This document shows positions 35,229-43,281 of a DNA stretch of 64,000 bases, piece by piece. The translations under genes and the position numbers were made by a program. Each line of letters begins with the position of its first letter. Positions within the stretch are counted from its first letter, which is position 1. Below the pieces are notes generated by a model. It had not been told where the DNA came from. It saw only the letters and a program-made list of their open reading frames with translations, and searched no databases. The stretch covers positions 1 through 64,000 of the forward strand of contig CAYYQW010000009.1 in NCBI GenBank assembly GCA_964472505.1, written 5' to 3'. This stretch comes from JAYEIA01 sp964472505. GTDB taxonomy: Bacteria > Bacteroidota > Bacteroidia > Bacteroidales > JAADGE01.

Positions 35229-35954
35229 ATGAAATACGCTCTTGTAACCGGTGCATCCGGAGGAATAGGCCGAGCCGTTGCTCTAAGCTTGGCTCGTGAA
35301 GGCTTTTCAATTCTTGTACATTACCGACGAAATAAGCCGGAAGCTGAAAAAACTTTACAACAGATTGAATCCGAAAATAATTCGGGAGAATTGATTCAGT
35401 TTGATGCCTCAAAGCCCGAAGCAATATTCGGAGCATTAAAAATTTGGAAAGAAAAGCATCCCGAATCATACATTCACACTTTGGTGAATAATGCCGGTAT
35501 CAGAAGAGACAATTTACTGGTTTTCATGGAACAAGACGAATGGAACGAGGTGATTGATACCAATCTGAACAGCTTTTATGCGCTTACTAAATCTTTGGTA
35601 CAGGATATGATTGTAAATAAAGGCGGAAGAATTATAAATATCGTTTCGCTTTCGGGTATTAAAGGCATGCCCGGCCAAACCAATTATTCTGCTGCAAAAG
35701 CCGGTGTAATTGCTGCTGCAAAAGCATTGGCGCAAGAAACAGCCCGTAAAAAAATCACGGTGAATTGTGTAGCTCCCGGTTTTATAAAAACCAAAATGAC
35801 CGAAGATTTAGACGAAAAAGAACTAAAAAAATCAATCCCCATGCGTCGCTTTGGAAAAGCAGAAGAAGTGGCCGATTTGGTTTCATTTTTAGCTTCCGAA
35901 AAATCTGCTTATATTACCGGTGAAGTAATTTCAATTACGGGTGGTTTATATTAG
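35229..35954 (+). CDS. FabG-like 3-oxoacyl-ACP reductase
   Basis: A 241-aa classical short-chain dehydrogenase. The cofactor motif is TGASGGIGRAV and the structural motif NNAGIRRDN. The catalytic Ser, Tyr and Lys are in IVSLSGIKGMPGQTNYSAAK. The C-terminal end (GEVISITGGLY) is FabG-like. It should reduce beta-ketoacyl-ACP intermediates with NAD(P)H. It starts 14 bases after the lyase gene and 57 before the ketosynthase gene, so it is probably dedicated to the aryl chain made by this operon rather than to primary fatty-acid synthesis. Confidence 0.88.
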   Translation: MKYALVTGASGGIGRAVALSLAREGFSILVHYRRNKPEAEKTLQQIESENNSGELIQFDASKPEAIFGALKIWKEKHPESYIHTLVNNAGIRRDNLLVFMEQDEWNEVIDTNLNSFYALTKSLVQDMIVNKGGRIINIVSLSGIKGMPGQTNYSAAKAGVIAAAKALAQETARKKITVNCVAPGFIKTKMTEDLDEKELKKSIPMRRFGKAEEVADLVSFLASEKSAYITGEVISITGGLY

Positions 35955-36011
35955 TTTTAAAAAAACAGATACAGAAGGCATAAGGTTTTAAGCCAAAAAA
36001 AAAATACAACA

Positions 36012-37235
36012 ATGAAACGTGTAGTAATTACGGGGACAGGTATTTATTCGGTATTGGGTAAAAATATATCCGAAACCGAAAAATCTTTGTACGAAGGTAA
36101 ATCCGGTATTGGTTTTGAACCGGAAAGAAAAGCTTACGGAATGCGCTCGGGCCTGACCGGAATATTGGAGCGTCCAAAACTAAAGGGCGTAATTCCCCGC
36201 CGCATACGCGTTGGAATGCCCGAACAGGCAGAATATGCTTATATGGCAACAGCCGAAGCTTTGGAAAATGCCAAAATGGATCAGGATTATCTGGATAAGA
36301 ACGTAGTCGGTATTTTATACGGAAACGACAGTTCGGCTATACCGGTGATTGAAGCATCCGAAAAAATTAAGGAAACCAAAGACAGTGCAATGCTGGGATC
36401 GGGTTCCATTTTTCAGTCCATGAATTCCACCGTGAGTATGAATCTTTCGGTATTGTATAAGCTGAAAGGAATTAATTTTACCGTAAGCGCAGCCTGTGCC
36501 AGCGGCTCTCATGCCATCGGGATTGGTACTTTGTTGATTCAACAAGGCTTGCAAGACGCCATTATTTGCGGCGGAGCGCAAGAAATCAATATGGAGTCCA
36601 TGGCGAGTTTTGATGCATTGAACGCCTTTTCAACCCGAGAAGATGAACCCGTTAAGGCATCGCGCCCCTTTGATGCCGAGCGCGACGGATTAGTCCCCGG
36701 CGGCGGAGCAGCTACCGTAATAATCGAAAGTTATGAAAATGCCGTAAAGCGCGGTGCTCCTATTCTCGCTGAAATTCTTGGCTACGGATTTTCTTCAAAC
36801 GGCGAACACATCTCCGTTCCAAACATAGAAGGCCCGGCTGAAGCTCTGAAGTTAGCTTTGAAGTCCGCCAAATTAGAAGCTCGTCAAATAGATTATCTGA
36901 ATGCACACGCAACCTCAACACCTGTGGGAGATATGAACGAGGCCGAAGCCATTTTTCAAATATTTGGCAGTAAAACTCCGGTTAGCTCCACCAAATCTAT
37001 GACCGGCCATGAAATGTGGATGGGAGGCGCCTCCGAAATTGTTTATTCCCTGCTTATGGCAAAAAATTCATTCATTGCGCCAAATATCAATTTCAACAAG
37101 CCGGATGAGCATTCCGCCAAAATAAATGTGATACCGGAGACAAAAAATGCAAAAATTGATATATTTTTGTCCAACTCTTTTGGCTTTGGCGGTACCAATT
37201 CAAGCCTCATCATTAAAAATTTGATGAATGTTTGA
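36012..37235 (+). CDS. Beta-ketoacyl-ACP synthase (FabF/aryl-polyene type)
   Basis: A 407-aa condensing enzyme with a full Cys-His-His triad: C162 in SAACASGSH, H299 in NAHATSTPVGD and H333 in SMTGHEMWMGG. It therefore decarboxylates malonyl-ACP and extends an acyl or aryl chain. The motif GMPEQAEYAYMATAEAL resembles ketosynthases of aryl-polyene and flexirubin clusters. Those clusters usually also carry a chain-length-factor partner lacking the cysteine; none is present here. It lies between the ketoreductase and ACP genes in the same operon. Confidence 0.9.
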   Translation: MKRVVITGTGIYSVLGKNISETEKSLYEGKSGIGFEPERKAYGMRSGLTGILERPKLKGVIPRRIRVGMPEQAEYAYMATAEALENAKMDQDYLDKNVVGILYGNDSSAIPVIEASEKIKETKDSAMLGSGSIFQSMNSTVSMNLSVLYKLKGINFTVSAACASGSHAIGIGTLLIQQGLQDAIICGGAQEINMESMASFDALNAFSTREDEPVKASRPFDAERDGLVPGGGAATVIIESYENAVKRGAPILAEILGYGFSSNGEHISVPNIEGPAEALKLALKSAKLEARQIDYLNAHATSTPVGDMNEAEAIFQIFGSKTPVSSTKSMTGHEMWMGGASEIVYSLLMAKNSFIAPNINFNKPDEHSAKINVIPETKNAKIDIFLSNSFGFGGTNSSLIIKNLMNV

Positions 37236-37272
37236 AAAGACCCCAAGCATTATTTTATAAAAATTAATTGGG

Positions 37273-37521
37273 ATGAACAGACAAACGATAGAAGAAAAAA
37301 TAAACGAATTTTTGGTTGAGGAAATAGAAATTGAACCCGATGATATATGCCCCAACGCACACATGAAAAACGATTTGGGCATTGACAGCCTGGATTTTGT
37401 GGATATTGTGGTAATTATCGATCAATATTTTGGTATAAAAGTAAAAGGCGAAGAATTGGCAAAGATTGAAACTTTGGAATCTTTTTATAGTTTTATTGAA
37501 GAAAAACTTAAGGCCAATTAA
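37273..37521 (+). CDS. Acyl carrier protein
   Basis: An 82-aa carrier protein with the phosphopantetheine site S39 in LGIDSLDFVDIVV. It is acidic and four-helix in pattern, as expected. Its stop codon overlaps the acyltransferase start by one base (TAATG), giving translational coupling. It is distinct in context from a housekeeping acpP, which normally sits beside fabF, so it is most likely dedicated to this operon. Confidence 0.92.
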   Translation: MNRQTIEEKINEFLVEEIEIEPDDICPNAHMKNDLGIDSLDFVDIVVIIDQYFGIKVKGEELAKIETLESFYSFIEEKLKAN

Positions 37522-38435
37522 TGCCTTCCGAACTTGCTCACAATAAAGCGTGGGACGGGAAAAGCCGAGGCGGAAGTTTTGGACACCGGATTTTTATTTT
37601 TTTATTGCAAAGCTTTGGCCTAAGAGCCGCCTACTTCTTATTGGCTTTTGTTGCTTTTTGGTTTACGCTTTTCGCCCGAAAAGGTGCTAAAGCACAATAT
37701 TATTTGTTCCGAAAACGGTTGAATTATTCTTTACCGAAATCATTATGGTACGTATATAAAAACCATTTTCGTTTCGGGCAAATTCTTATCGACAAAATAG
37801 CCATATTCTCGGGTATGGCTCACAAATTTACTTTTGAGCATCATAATGCCGAAGTCATACAAAGTATGATTCAAAATAAAACCGGCGGTATTTTGCTCAA
37901 TGCCCATATAGGCAGTTGGGAAGCTGCCGGTGAGCTGCTAAAAAAATACGGCGGTACCATACATATTGTTATGGTGCAAAAAGAGCATGAACACATCCGA
38001 CAACATCTTGAAAAATTGCAGGCGGAGCGGCAAATAAAAATTATTCCGATAAAAGAAACCGGTGAGCATTTGTTTGCAATTCGGGAAGTTCTCATGAATA
38101 AAGGCATAATAGCCATGCACGGCGACCGATTTATGGACGACAATGCCACGATTGAGCATGCTTTTTTGGGGGAGCCTGCGAAATTTCCCGCCGGCCCGTT
38201 TCATCTTGCTTCCCGCTACGGAGTTCCCCTTTCTTTTGCCACGGCTTTTCGCCAAAGCGGGCGACGCTATGTTTTTTATGCCATGCAGCCTTTTTATGTC
38301 AAGAAGAAAGCTAATATTAAAGACAGAAAAATTGAGATTCTCAATCAGTCAAAACTTTATGTACAGGCACTGGAAAATAAAATTAAAGAGTATCCTCTTC
38401 AATGGTTTAATTACTATAATTTTTGGAAACAATAG
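37521..38435 (+). CDS. LpxL/HtrB-like lysophospholipid acyltransferase
   Basis: A 304-aa protein of the lipid A biosynthesis acyltransferase family. The catalytic pair is H129 and E134 in LLNAHIGSWEAAG, and a second block is IIAMHGDRFMDDNA. A hydrophobic segment at about 27-50 suggests inner-membrane association. Such enzymes are regular members of aryl-polyene and flexirubin clusters, where they are thought to move the finished acyl chain onto a lipid. Here it could transfer the ACP-bound aryl chain to a membrane lipid (inference). Last gene of the operon. Confidence 0.88.
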   Translation: MPSELAHNKAWDGKSRGGSFGHRIFIFLLQSFGLRAAYFLLAFVAFWFTLFARKGAKAQYYLFRKRLNYSLPKSLWYVYKNHFRFGQILIDKIAIFSGMAHKFTFEHHNAEVIQSMIQNKTGGILLNAHIGSWEAAGELLKKYGGTIHIVMVQKEHEHIRQHLEKLQAERQIKIIPIKETGEHLFAIREVLMNKGIIAMHGDRFMDDNATIEHAFLGEPAKFPAGPFHLASRYGVPLSFATAFRQSGRRYVFYAMQPFYVKKKANIKDRKIEILNQSKLYVQALENKIKEYPLQWFNYYNFWKQ

Positions 38436-38490
38436 CATAAGTTGCAATCTGTGTAAAAAAACGGTTTAACGGCCGACAACTGACATTTGA

Positions 38491-38582
38491 GAGTATTCCG
38501 AAAAGTCCATAATTCAATGAATAAAATCGTAAATATCTGATAATTAACAGCTGACGGCTTAGCCCGTCGGTTTTATAACAAG
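38491..38582 (+). repeat. GAGTAyTCCGAAAA intergenic repeat, copy A
   Basis: About 90 bases closely matching 60016-60104 in the same orientation. Shared blocks are GAGTATTCCGAAAA, TAATTCAATGA, GTAAATATCTGATAATTAAC and CCCGTCGGTT. It contains the small hairpin GACGG/CCGTC. It begins 56 bases after an acyltransferase gene, as copy B begins 31 bases after another acyltransferase gene. Confidence 0.8.
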
Positions 38583-38617
38583 CTAATGTATAAGCTCTTT
38601 GAGAGTGAAATGTTTTG

Positions 38618-38651
38618 ACGCGGAATCGATTTTTTCGGTTCCGTGTTTTTT
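38618..38651 (+). terminator. Terminator between acyltransferase and mutS2
   Basis: The stem ACGCGGAA (38618-38625) / TTCCGTGT (38639-38646) has one G-U pair and is followed by a T-run on the plus strand. It ends the tyrosine ammonia-lyase operon and lies just past the mutS2 stop. Confidence 0.75.
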
Positions 38652-38671
38652 GTATGCCTTTTCGGAACTTT

Positions 38672-41107
38672 CTAATAATTGAGCTCAACAAGTGTAATGC
38701 CCGAGCCGCCGGCTTCCAAGCGTTCATCTCTGTATGATTCTACTGCTTCGTGTGTTGCCAGATATTCGCGAATTACTTGTCTGAGAATGCCGTTGCCGGT
38801 TCCGTGTAATATTTTCAGATGGCGCGTTCCCGAAAGCATGGCATTGTCGATGTATTGACGAACTAAAGCCGTGGCTTCATCGGCTCGCTTACCGCGAATA
38901 TCAATACCGAACAGTTCGCCCCCTCTGTTTGGGGCTTCGCTTTCGTTTGAGATTAACTTAAAACTGCTTTTCCCGGTTGATTTTTTTGGGCCGCCTACTT
39001 TTTTCAAGTCTTTAAGCTTTACGCTCATGCGTATGCTTCCAAAACTAATTTCTGCTTCTTTTCCTTTTATTTCCATTACTTCGGCTACGGCATTTTGGCC
39101 TTTTACTTTTACCGAGTCACCTTTTCGTACAGTACCGCCGGTTTCTTCAGGTTTTTCCTGTTTTTGTTCGTTGAATTTTTTTAGACGTTCTTCTATATTT
39201 TTTTCTTTCTTTTTCAGGCTGTTTTTGTGCTCTTCCTTAAAGCTTTCTAATTCAGCGCGTAATTCTTTAGTTTTTTCTTTATCGGCTTGGTATTTTCTGA
39301 TTTCGGCAATGGTATTTTCTATTTTTTTATTGGCCGCCTCTAATATTTCTTCGGCTTCCCGGCGAGCTTCCCGAATAATATTTTTCTTTTCGTTTAAAAC
39401 AAATTCAGCGCCTTTTTTGTACTTGCTTTTAAGTTCTGAAATTTCACTTTCCTCGGCTCGTATTTTTCGTTTGGTGCGACGTATTTTTCGCTTTTCTTCC
39501 ATGGCTTTTTTCAGGACTTCTTCGAAATCCAACTGTCTGTCATCGGTTTTGCTTTTGGCGCTTTTCAATATATCGGGTGAAAGGCCGGTTTTTTCTGCAA
39601 TTTCGAAAGCAAAGGAACTTCCGGGTTTACCGGTTTCCAATTCGTAAAGCGGACTTAAAGTTTTTCGGTTAAAAAGCATGGCAGCATTAAAAACGCCTTC
39701 GGTATTTTCGGCAAATGCTTTTAAGTTGGCATAGTGGGTAGTTATTACTGCTTTTACCTTTTTTCGGTTTAGCGCTTCTAAAACAGCTTCGGCAATGGCC
39801 GCACCAAGATGCGGTTCGGTACCGCTGCCCATTTCATCAATCAAAGCAAGGGTTTGTTCATCGGCATTCTCGGTAAAAAACTTCATGTTCAACAGATGCG
39901 AACTGTAAGTACTTAAGTCATCTTCCACCGACTGCTCGTCGCCTATGTCCATAAAAATACTATTATAGATGCCGGCTTGGCTTGCTTCCTTAACCGGAAT
40001 GAGTAAACCGCTTTGCAGCATGTATTGTAGTATGGCAGTAGTTTTGAGCGTAATGGATTTGCCCCCGGCATTCGGCCCGGAAATTACCATCATGCGATTC
40101 TTCTCGTTGAGAAAAATATCGGAACGCACCACCGTTTTATCCGGATTATCTTTATAGGCAAGCATCAAAAGCGGATGTCCGGCTTCTCTGAAATTTGAGT
40201 AAACCTTGTTTTGCACGTCCGGCATGACGGCATCCAAACTAATGGCTAATTTGGCTTTGGCGCGTATGAAATCTATTTCGGCCAGATAATTATACGTATT
40301 GGTAATTTGCGGGAAATAAGGGCGAAAATTCTCCGTAAGCTCAGATAAAATGCGAATCATTTCACGCTTTTCAGCCATTTCGAGCTCCCGAATATCATTG
40401 TTGAGTTCCGTAACCTCAAAAGGCTCAATATAACCGGTTTGTCCGGATGCCGAAATATCATACACCACGCCTTTTATCTTTCTTTTATTGGAAGCGCTTA
40501 CCGGAATAAGCAGTTTGCCTTCTCGCATAGTGGCTTGTGCGCCGGATTCCACAATACCGTCAGCGCTTGCTTTGGCAATGATTTGATTCAGTGTTTTTGA
40601 AATGCTTGCTTTTTTGTTACTTAGTTCGCGCCGAATACTTCTTAAATCAGATGATGCATTATCTTTCATTTCGCCGTGCCGGTCGATTACGGCATTTATG
40701 GACTGTATGATGTAGGATGCAAAATTTATCTCAGGCAAAAGGCTTTTAAGCTTTGGATAATCCTTAGTTTTCGGGTCGGAAAAAAATGATGCCAACCGTT
40801 TTACATTCTCCAAAGAAGCTTTTAACTCCATAAGCTCCGATTCTTTAAAATAGCTGCCGGCTTGCTGCTTTTGTGTGAAAACTTGTTCGTCATCCGGAAA
40901 AAAGCCTGCCGGAAAGCGTTCTTCAAAAAGCACAATCTGCTTCATTTCATCGGTAAGCCTCAGACTGAAAACTACGGTATCAAAATCCGTGCTGAAAGCA
41001 AAATTCGCTGTTTTTCTTTGTGCCATGGCACTTTCGCATCGGTCGGAAATATATTTCCGGATGATTTCAAAGTTAAGTTTATCTTCTATATTTTTAGGGA
41101 AAAGCAC
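38672..41107 (-). CDS. mutS2: Endonuclease MutS2
   Basis: An 811-aa MutS2. It lacks the mismatch-reading N-terminal domain of MutS and starts straight at the core (LFPKNIEDKLNFEIIRKYI). Walker A is SGPNAGGKSITLKTTA and Walker B LALIDEMGSGTEPH. A long coiled coil (about 455-620) leads to a C-terminal Smr nuclease domain (GIDIRGKRADEA, then LKILHGTGNGILRQVI). MutS2 suppresses recombination and rescues stalled or collided ribosomes in different bacteria. A GTG at 41105-41107 is chosen as start because the family begins there; the open frame continues about 59 codons further into repeat DNA. Confidence 0.93.
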   Translation of the reverse strand: MLFPKNIEDKLNFEIIRKYISDRCESAMAQRKTANFAFSTDFDTVVFSLRLTDEMKQIVLFEERFPAGFFPDDEQVFTQKQQAGSYFKESELMELKASLENVKRLASFFSDPKTKDYPKLKSLLPEINFASYIIQSINAVIDRHGEMKDNASSDLRSIRRELSNKKASISKTLNQIIAKASADGIVESGAQATMREGKLLIPVSASNKRKIKGVVYDISASGQTGYIEPFEVTELNNDIRELEMAEKREMIRILSELTENFRPYFPQITNTYNYLAEIDFIRAKAKLAISLDAVMPDVQNKVYSNFREAGHPLLMLAYKDNPDKTVVRSDIFLNEKNRMMVISGPNAGGKSITLKTTAILQYMLQSGLLIPVKEASQAGIYNSIFMDIGDEQSVEDDLSTYSSHLLNMKFFTENADEQTLALIDEMGSGTEPHLGAAIAEAVLEALNRKKVKAVITTHYANLKAFAENTEGVFNAAMLFNRKTLSPLYELETGKPGSSFAFEIAEKTGLSPDILKSAKSKTDDRQLDFEEVLKKAMEEKRKIRRTKRKIRAEESEISELKSKYKKGAEFVLNEKKNIIREARREAEEILEAANKKIENTIAEIRKYQADKEKTKELRAELESFKEEHKNSLKKKEKNIEERLKKFNEQKQEKPEETGGTVRKGDSVKVKGQNAVAEVMEIKGKEAEISFGSIRMSVKLKDLKKVGGPKKSTGKSSFKLISNESEAPNRGGELFGIDIRGKRADEATALVRQYIDNAMLSGTRHLKILHGTGNGILRQVIREYLATHEAVESYRDERLEAGGSGITLVELNY

Positions 41108-41235
41108 GTTTTTACAGTTTATGGAGCAAGGGATTAATGCTTGAATTAGACTGCGAAATAAACATATTTTACAGGGAATGAAAAATGTTTTTTTGCTTCT
41201 TGCAAAAGTCCGATTTAAATCCGCTAAAAAGTTTA

Positions 41236-41356
41236 AAATGATTATCCGTATGCTACCCAAGATTATAATCAACGACTTCGACAAGCGGTTATTGAGCTTT
41301 TGTCGGAATGCTCAGTCTCTTACGGTATTTTCGGAGACTGAGCTTGTCGAAGTCGG
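41236..41356. repeat. CTTCGACAAG modular palindrome, copy A
   Basis: Perfect 13-base arms CGACTTCGACAAG (41273-41285) and CTTGTCGAAGTCG (41343-41355) enclose two modules: GGTTATTGAGCTTTTGTCGG and the hairpin CTCAGTCTC/GAGACTGAG with CGGTATTTTCG in its loop. The left flank GATTATCCG...CCCAAGATTATAATC is found inverted at 59374-59410. The repeat is part of the upstream region of mutS2. Confidence 0.85.
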
Positions 41357-41410
41357 CTATAGTTGAGTGTGTGTAAATATCTAATAATCAATAGTTTGAA
41401 ATAAAAATAG

Positions 41411-41538
41411 GTATCCACTCAAAAAAGCATGGTGAATTTTATTTGCACGCAAATCCGCTAAGTAATTGTATTAAATATCTTTGCGTCTTAGCGACTTGGC
41501 GTGAAATCTTTTTTTACCATTTTTTATTGAGTGGATAC
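41411..41538. mobile_element. 128-bp MITE-like element with 12-bp TIR and 8-bp target duplication
   Basis: Terminal inverted repeats GTATCCACTCAA (41411-41422) and TTGAGTGGATAC (41527-41538) are perfect. The 8-mer AAAAATAG flanks the element directly on both sides (41403-41410 and 41539-41546). Inside is a second inverted pair, CACGCAAATCCGCTAAG (41446-41462) and CTTAGCGACTTGGCGTG (41487-41503). The inverted homolog of this spacer near 59.2 kb has the flanking sequence without the element, that is, an empty site. No transposase of matching ends is in the window. Confidence 0.8.
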
Positions 41539-41614
41539 AAAAATAGGGGTAAATGCGGATATTCAAAAGTTTAATATAGCTATTTAAAGATTTTTATTTA
41601 TATACGTTAAACTT

Positions 41615-41645
41615 TTGCATTCTTTTTGCACTTAGCTTACTTTCG
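41615..41645 (+). promoter_or_regulatory. TTG-N20-TACTTTCG promoter candidate
   Basis: TTG at 41615-41617 and TACTTTCG at 41638-41645 are 20 bases apart, within the Bacteroidota spacing; the -7 box has one mismatch. It lies 35 bases before the chemoreceptor ATG. Confidence 0.5.
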
Positions 41646-41679
41646 CAGCTTATAAAACGGCAATTTGTTTGCGTTTACA

Positions 41680-43218
41680 ATGAAAAAAATATTGCATAAA
41701 ATACTTTTACTGGCAGCCCTCCCAACTTTTTTTATAGCTATGGGTACGGGCTTCATGTTTTATTATCTCACCACCGGCTCGGGCGAAAGTTCCGTTTTTG
41801 CCTATGAGCAAACCATGCGCGCCGATTATGATACATTGGCAAAGTATGAAGTTCAAACGGCACTAAGCGGCTTGGACCTTTTTTATGAGCAATACCAAGA
41901 CAGCGTGATTAGTTTGGACGAAGCCAAGAGACAAGGAGCAGAGCTTTTGCGAAAACTTCATTATGCCGATAACGGTTATTTTTGGGCCGATGACATTACG
42001 GGGCAGAACATAGTTTCAAGCATAAAATCTTACGAAGGAAAAGATCGTATTGATATGCAAGATTCCGACGGTAAATATATTGTTCAGGATTTTTTGGAAA
42101 AAGGAATTAACGGCGGTGGTTTTTCCGATTACCGTTTTCCGAAAGAAGACAGTGATAAGCCCCTTCCGAAAAGAAGCTATGTGGAATATTATAAACCTTT
42201 CGGATGGGTGATAGGAACCGGAAACTATGTGGATGATATTGACCGAAAACTAAATGCATTTAAAAACCGGCAGGAGCGCGATGTTTTAATAATGATGGCA
42301 GGGCTTCTGATTTTGTTAGTTTTGGCCTTTGTTTTGATTTTTTATTACGGAAGAAAAATATCGAAACCGATTAGTGAGCTGTCTAAAAATGCAAAAGAAA
42401 TCAGCCGCGGTAATCTCACTACAGTGATTCGCAAGCAAAGCAAAGATGAAGTAGGGGTGCTTGCCGAAAGCTTAATGCTGATGGTGGAAAAACTCACTGA
42501 GATTACCAAAGCCATTGCTCAGGAAGCACATCAAACCGAAACTGCCGGAAATGAAATGCAGAACGCATCGGCCAAAATATCGGAATCGGCTTCGGAGTTG
42601 GCAGCTACGGTAGAGCAAGCGGCAAGTTCTTTGGAAGAAATGTTGGCCGTCCTTTCTCAAATGGACGAGGAAACTACGGACTCAAGAGACTTAACTGAAA
42701 AAGCGGCCAAAAATGTTATTACCGGCTACGGCGTGGCTCAACGAACCGGTAAAATGCTTAAGCGCATCGTTAAAGAGGTTTCCGTAATAAACGATATCGC
42801 TTTTCAAACCAATATATTATCTTTAAATGCCTCCATACAGGCAGCGGCTGCCGGTGAGCACGGCAGAGGTTTTGCCGTAATTGCCGAACAAATAAGGGAA
42901 CTGGCCGAGAGTAGCGCTCAAGCATCCAAAAGAATTGAAAAATTAAGCTCAAGCGGAATTAATATATCCGAGCAATCGGAAAAAATGCTTAAAAAGACCA
43001 TTCCGCGCATGGAACGTGCCGTAAAAATGATAGAAGGAATAAGCCATGCTGCCAACCAACAAAAAGAAGGTGCCGTTCAGATAAACAAACAGGTGCGGGA
43101 GCTTAACAACTTGGCACAGCAAAATGCATCAATTGCCGAACAAACCGATGCCAACGCTTCAGAGCTTACAAAGCAGGCACAAACCCTTCCGAAATTAATT
43201 AGTTTTTTTAGGTTTTAG
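41680..43218 (+). CDS. Methyl-accepting chemotaxis protein with Cache sensor
   Basis: A 512-aa chemoreceptor. It has a transmembrane helix at about 8-28, a periplasmic single-Cache domain (about 40-195; ADNGYFWADDITGQNIV, YVEYYKPFGWVIGTGNYVDD), a second helix (about 205-225), a HAMP domain (KISKPISELSKNAKEISRGN) and the signalling domain. The signalling hairpin tip reads IAFQTNILSLNASIQAAAAG, then GRGFAVIAEQIRELAESSA. Cache domains of this type often bind small organic acids. No other che or motility gene is in the window. ATG 41680 is preferred to a TTG five codons upstream. Confidence 0.93.
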   Translation: MKKILHKILLLAALPTFFIAMGTGFMFYYLTTGSGESSVFAYEQTMRADYDTLAKYEVQTALSGLDLFYEQYQDSVISLDEAKRQGAELLRKLHYADNGYFWADDITGQNIVSSIKSYEGKDRIDMQDSDGKYIVQDFLEKGINGGGFSDYRFPKEDSDKPLPKRSYVEYYKPFGWVIGTGNYVDDIDRKLNAFKNRQERDVLIMMAGLLILLVLAFVLIFYYGRKISKPISELSKNAKEISRGNLTTVIRKQSKDEVGVLAESLMLMVEKLTEITKAIAQEAHQTETAGNEMQNASAKISESASELAATVEQAASSLEEMLAVLSQMDEETTDSRDLTEKAAKNVITGYGVAQRTGKMLKRIVKEVSVINDIAFQTNILSLNASIQAAAAGEHGRGFAVIAEQIRELAESSAQASKRIEKLSSSGINISEQSEKMLKKTIPRMERAVKMIEGISHAANQQKEGAVQINKQVRELNNLAQQNASIAEQTDANASELTKQAQTLPKLISFFRF

Positions 43219-43221
43219 ATT

Positions 43222-43249
43222 TTGAATCAGCCAAAAAACACTATCTTTG
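43222..43249 (+). promoter_or_regulatory. TTG-N17-TATCTTTG promoter
   Basis: TTG at 43222-43224 and an exact TAnnTTTG box (TATCTTTG, 43242-43249) are 17 bases apart. This is one of the best promoter matches in the window, 33 bases before the beta-barrel ATG. Confidence 0.7.
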
Positions 43250-43281
43250 TCTTATTAATTATAAATTTTAAACTTAGAAAC

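Noticed and set aside
38871..39647. 258-codon open frame antisense to mutS2
   Set aside because: It mirrors the coiled-coil coding strand of mutS2 (runs of Ser/Phe/Leu from Lys/Glu codons) and has no motif of its own.
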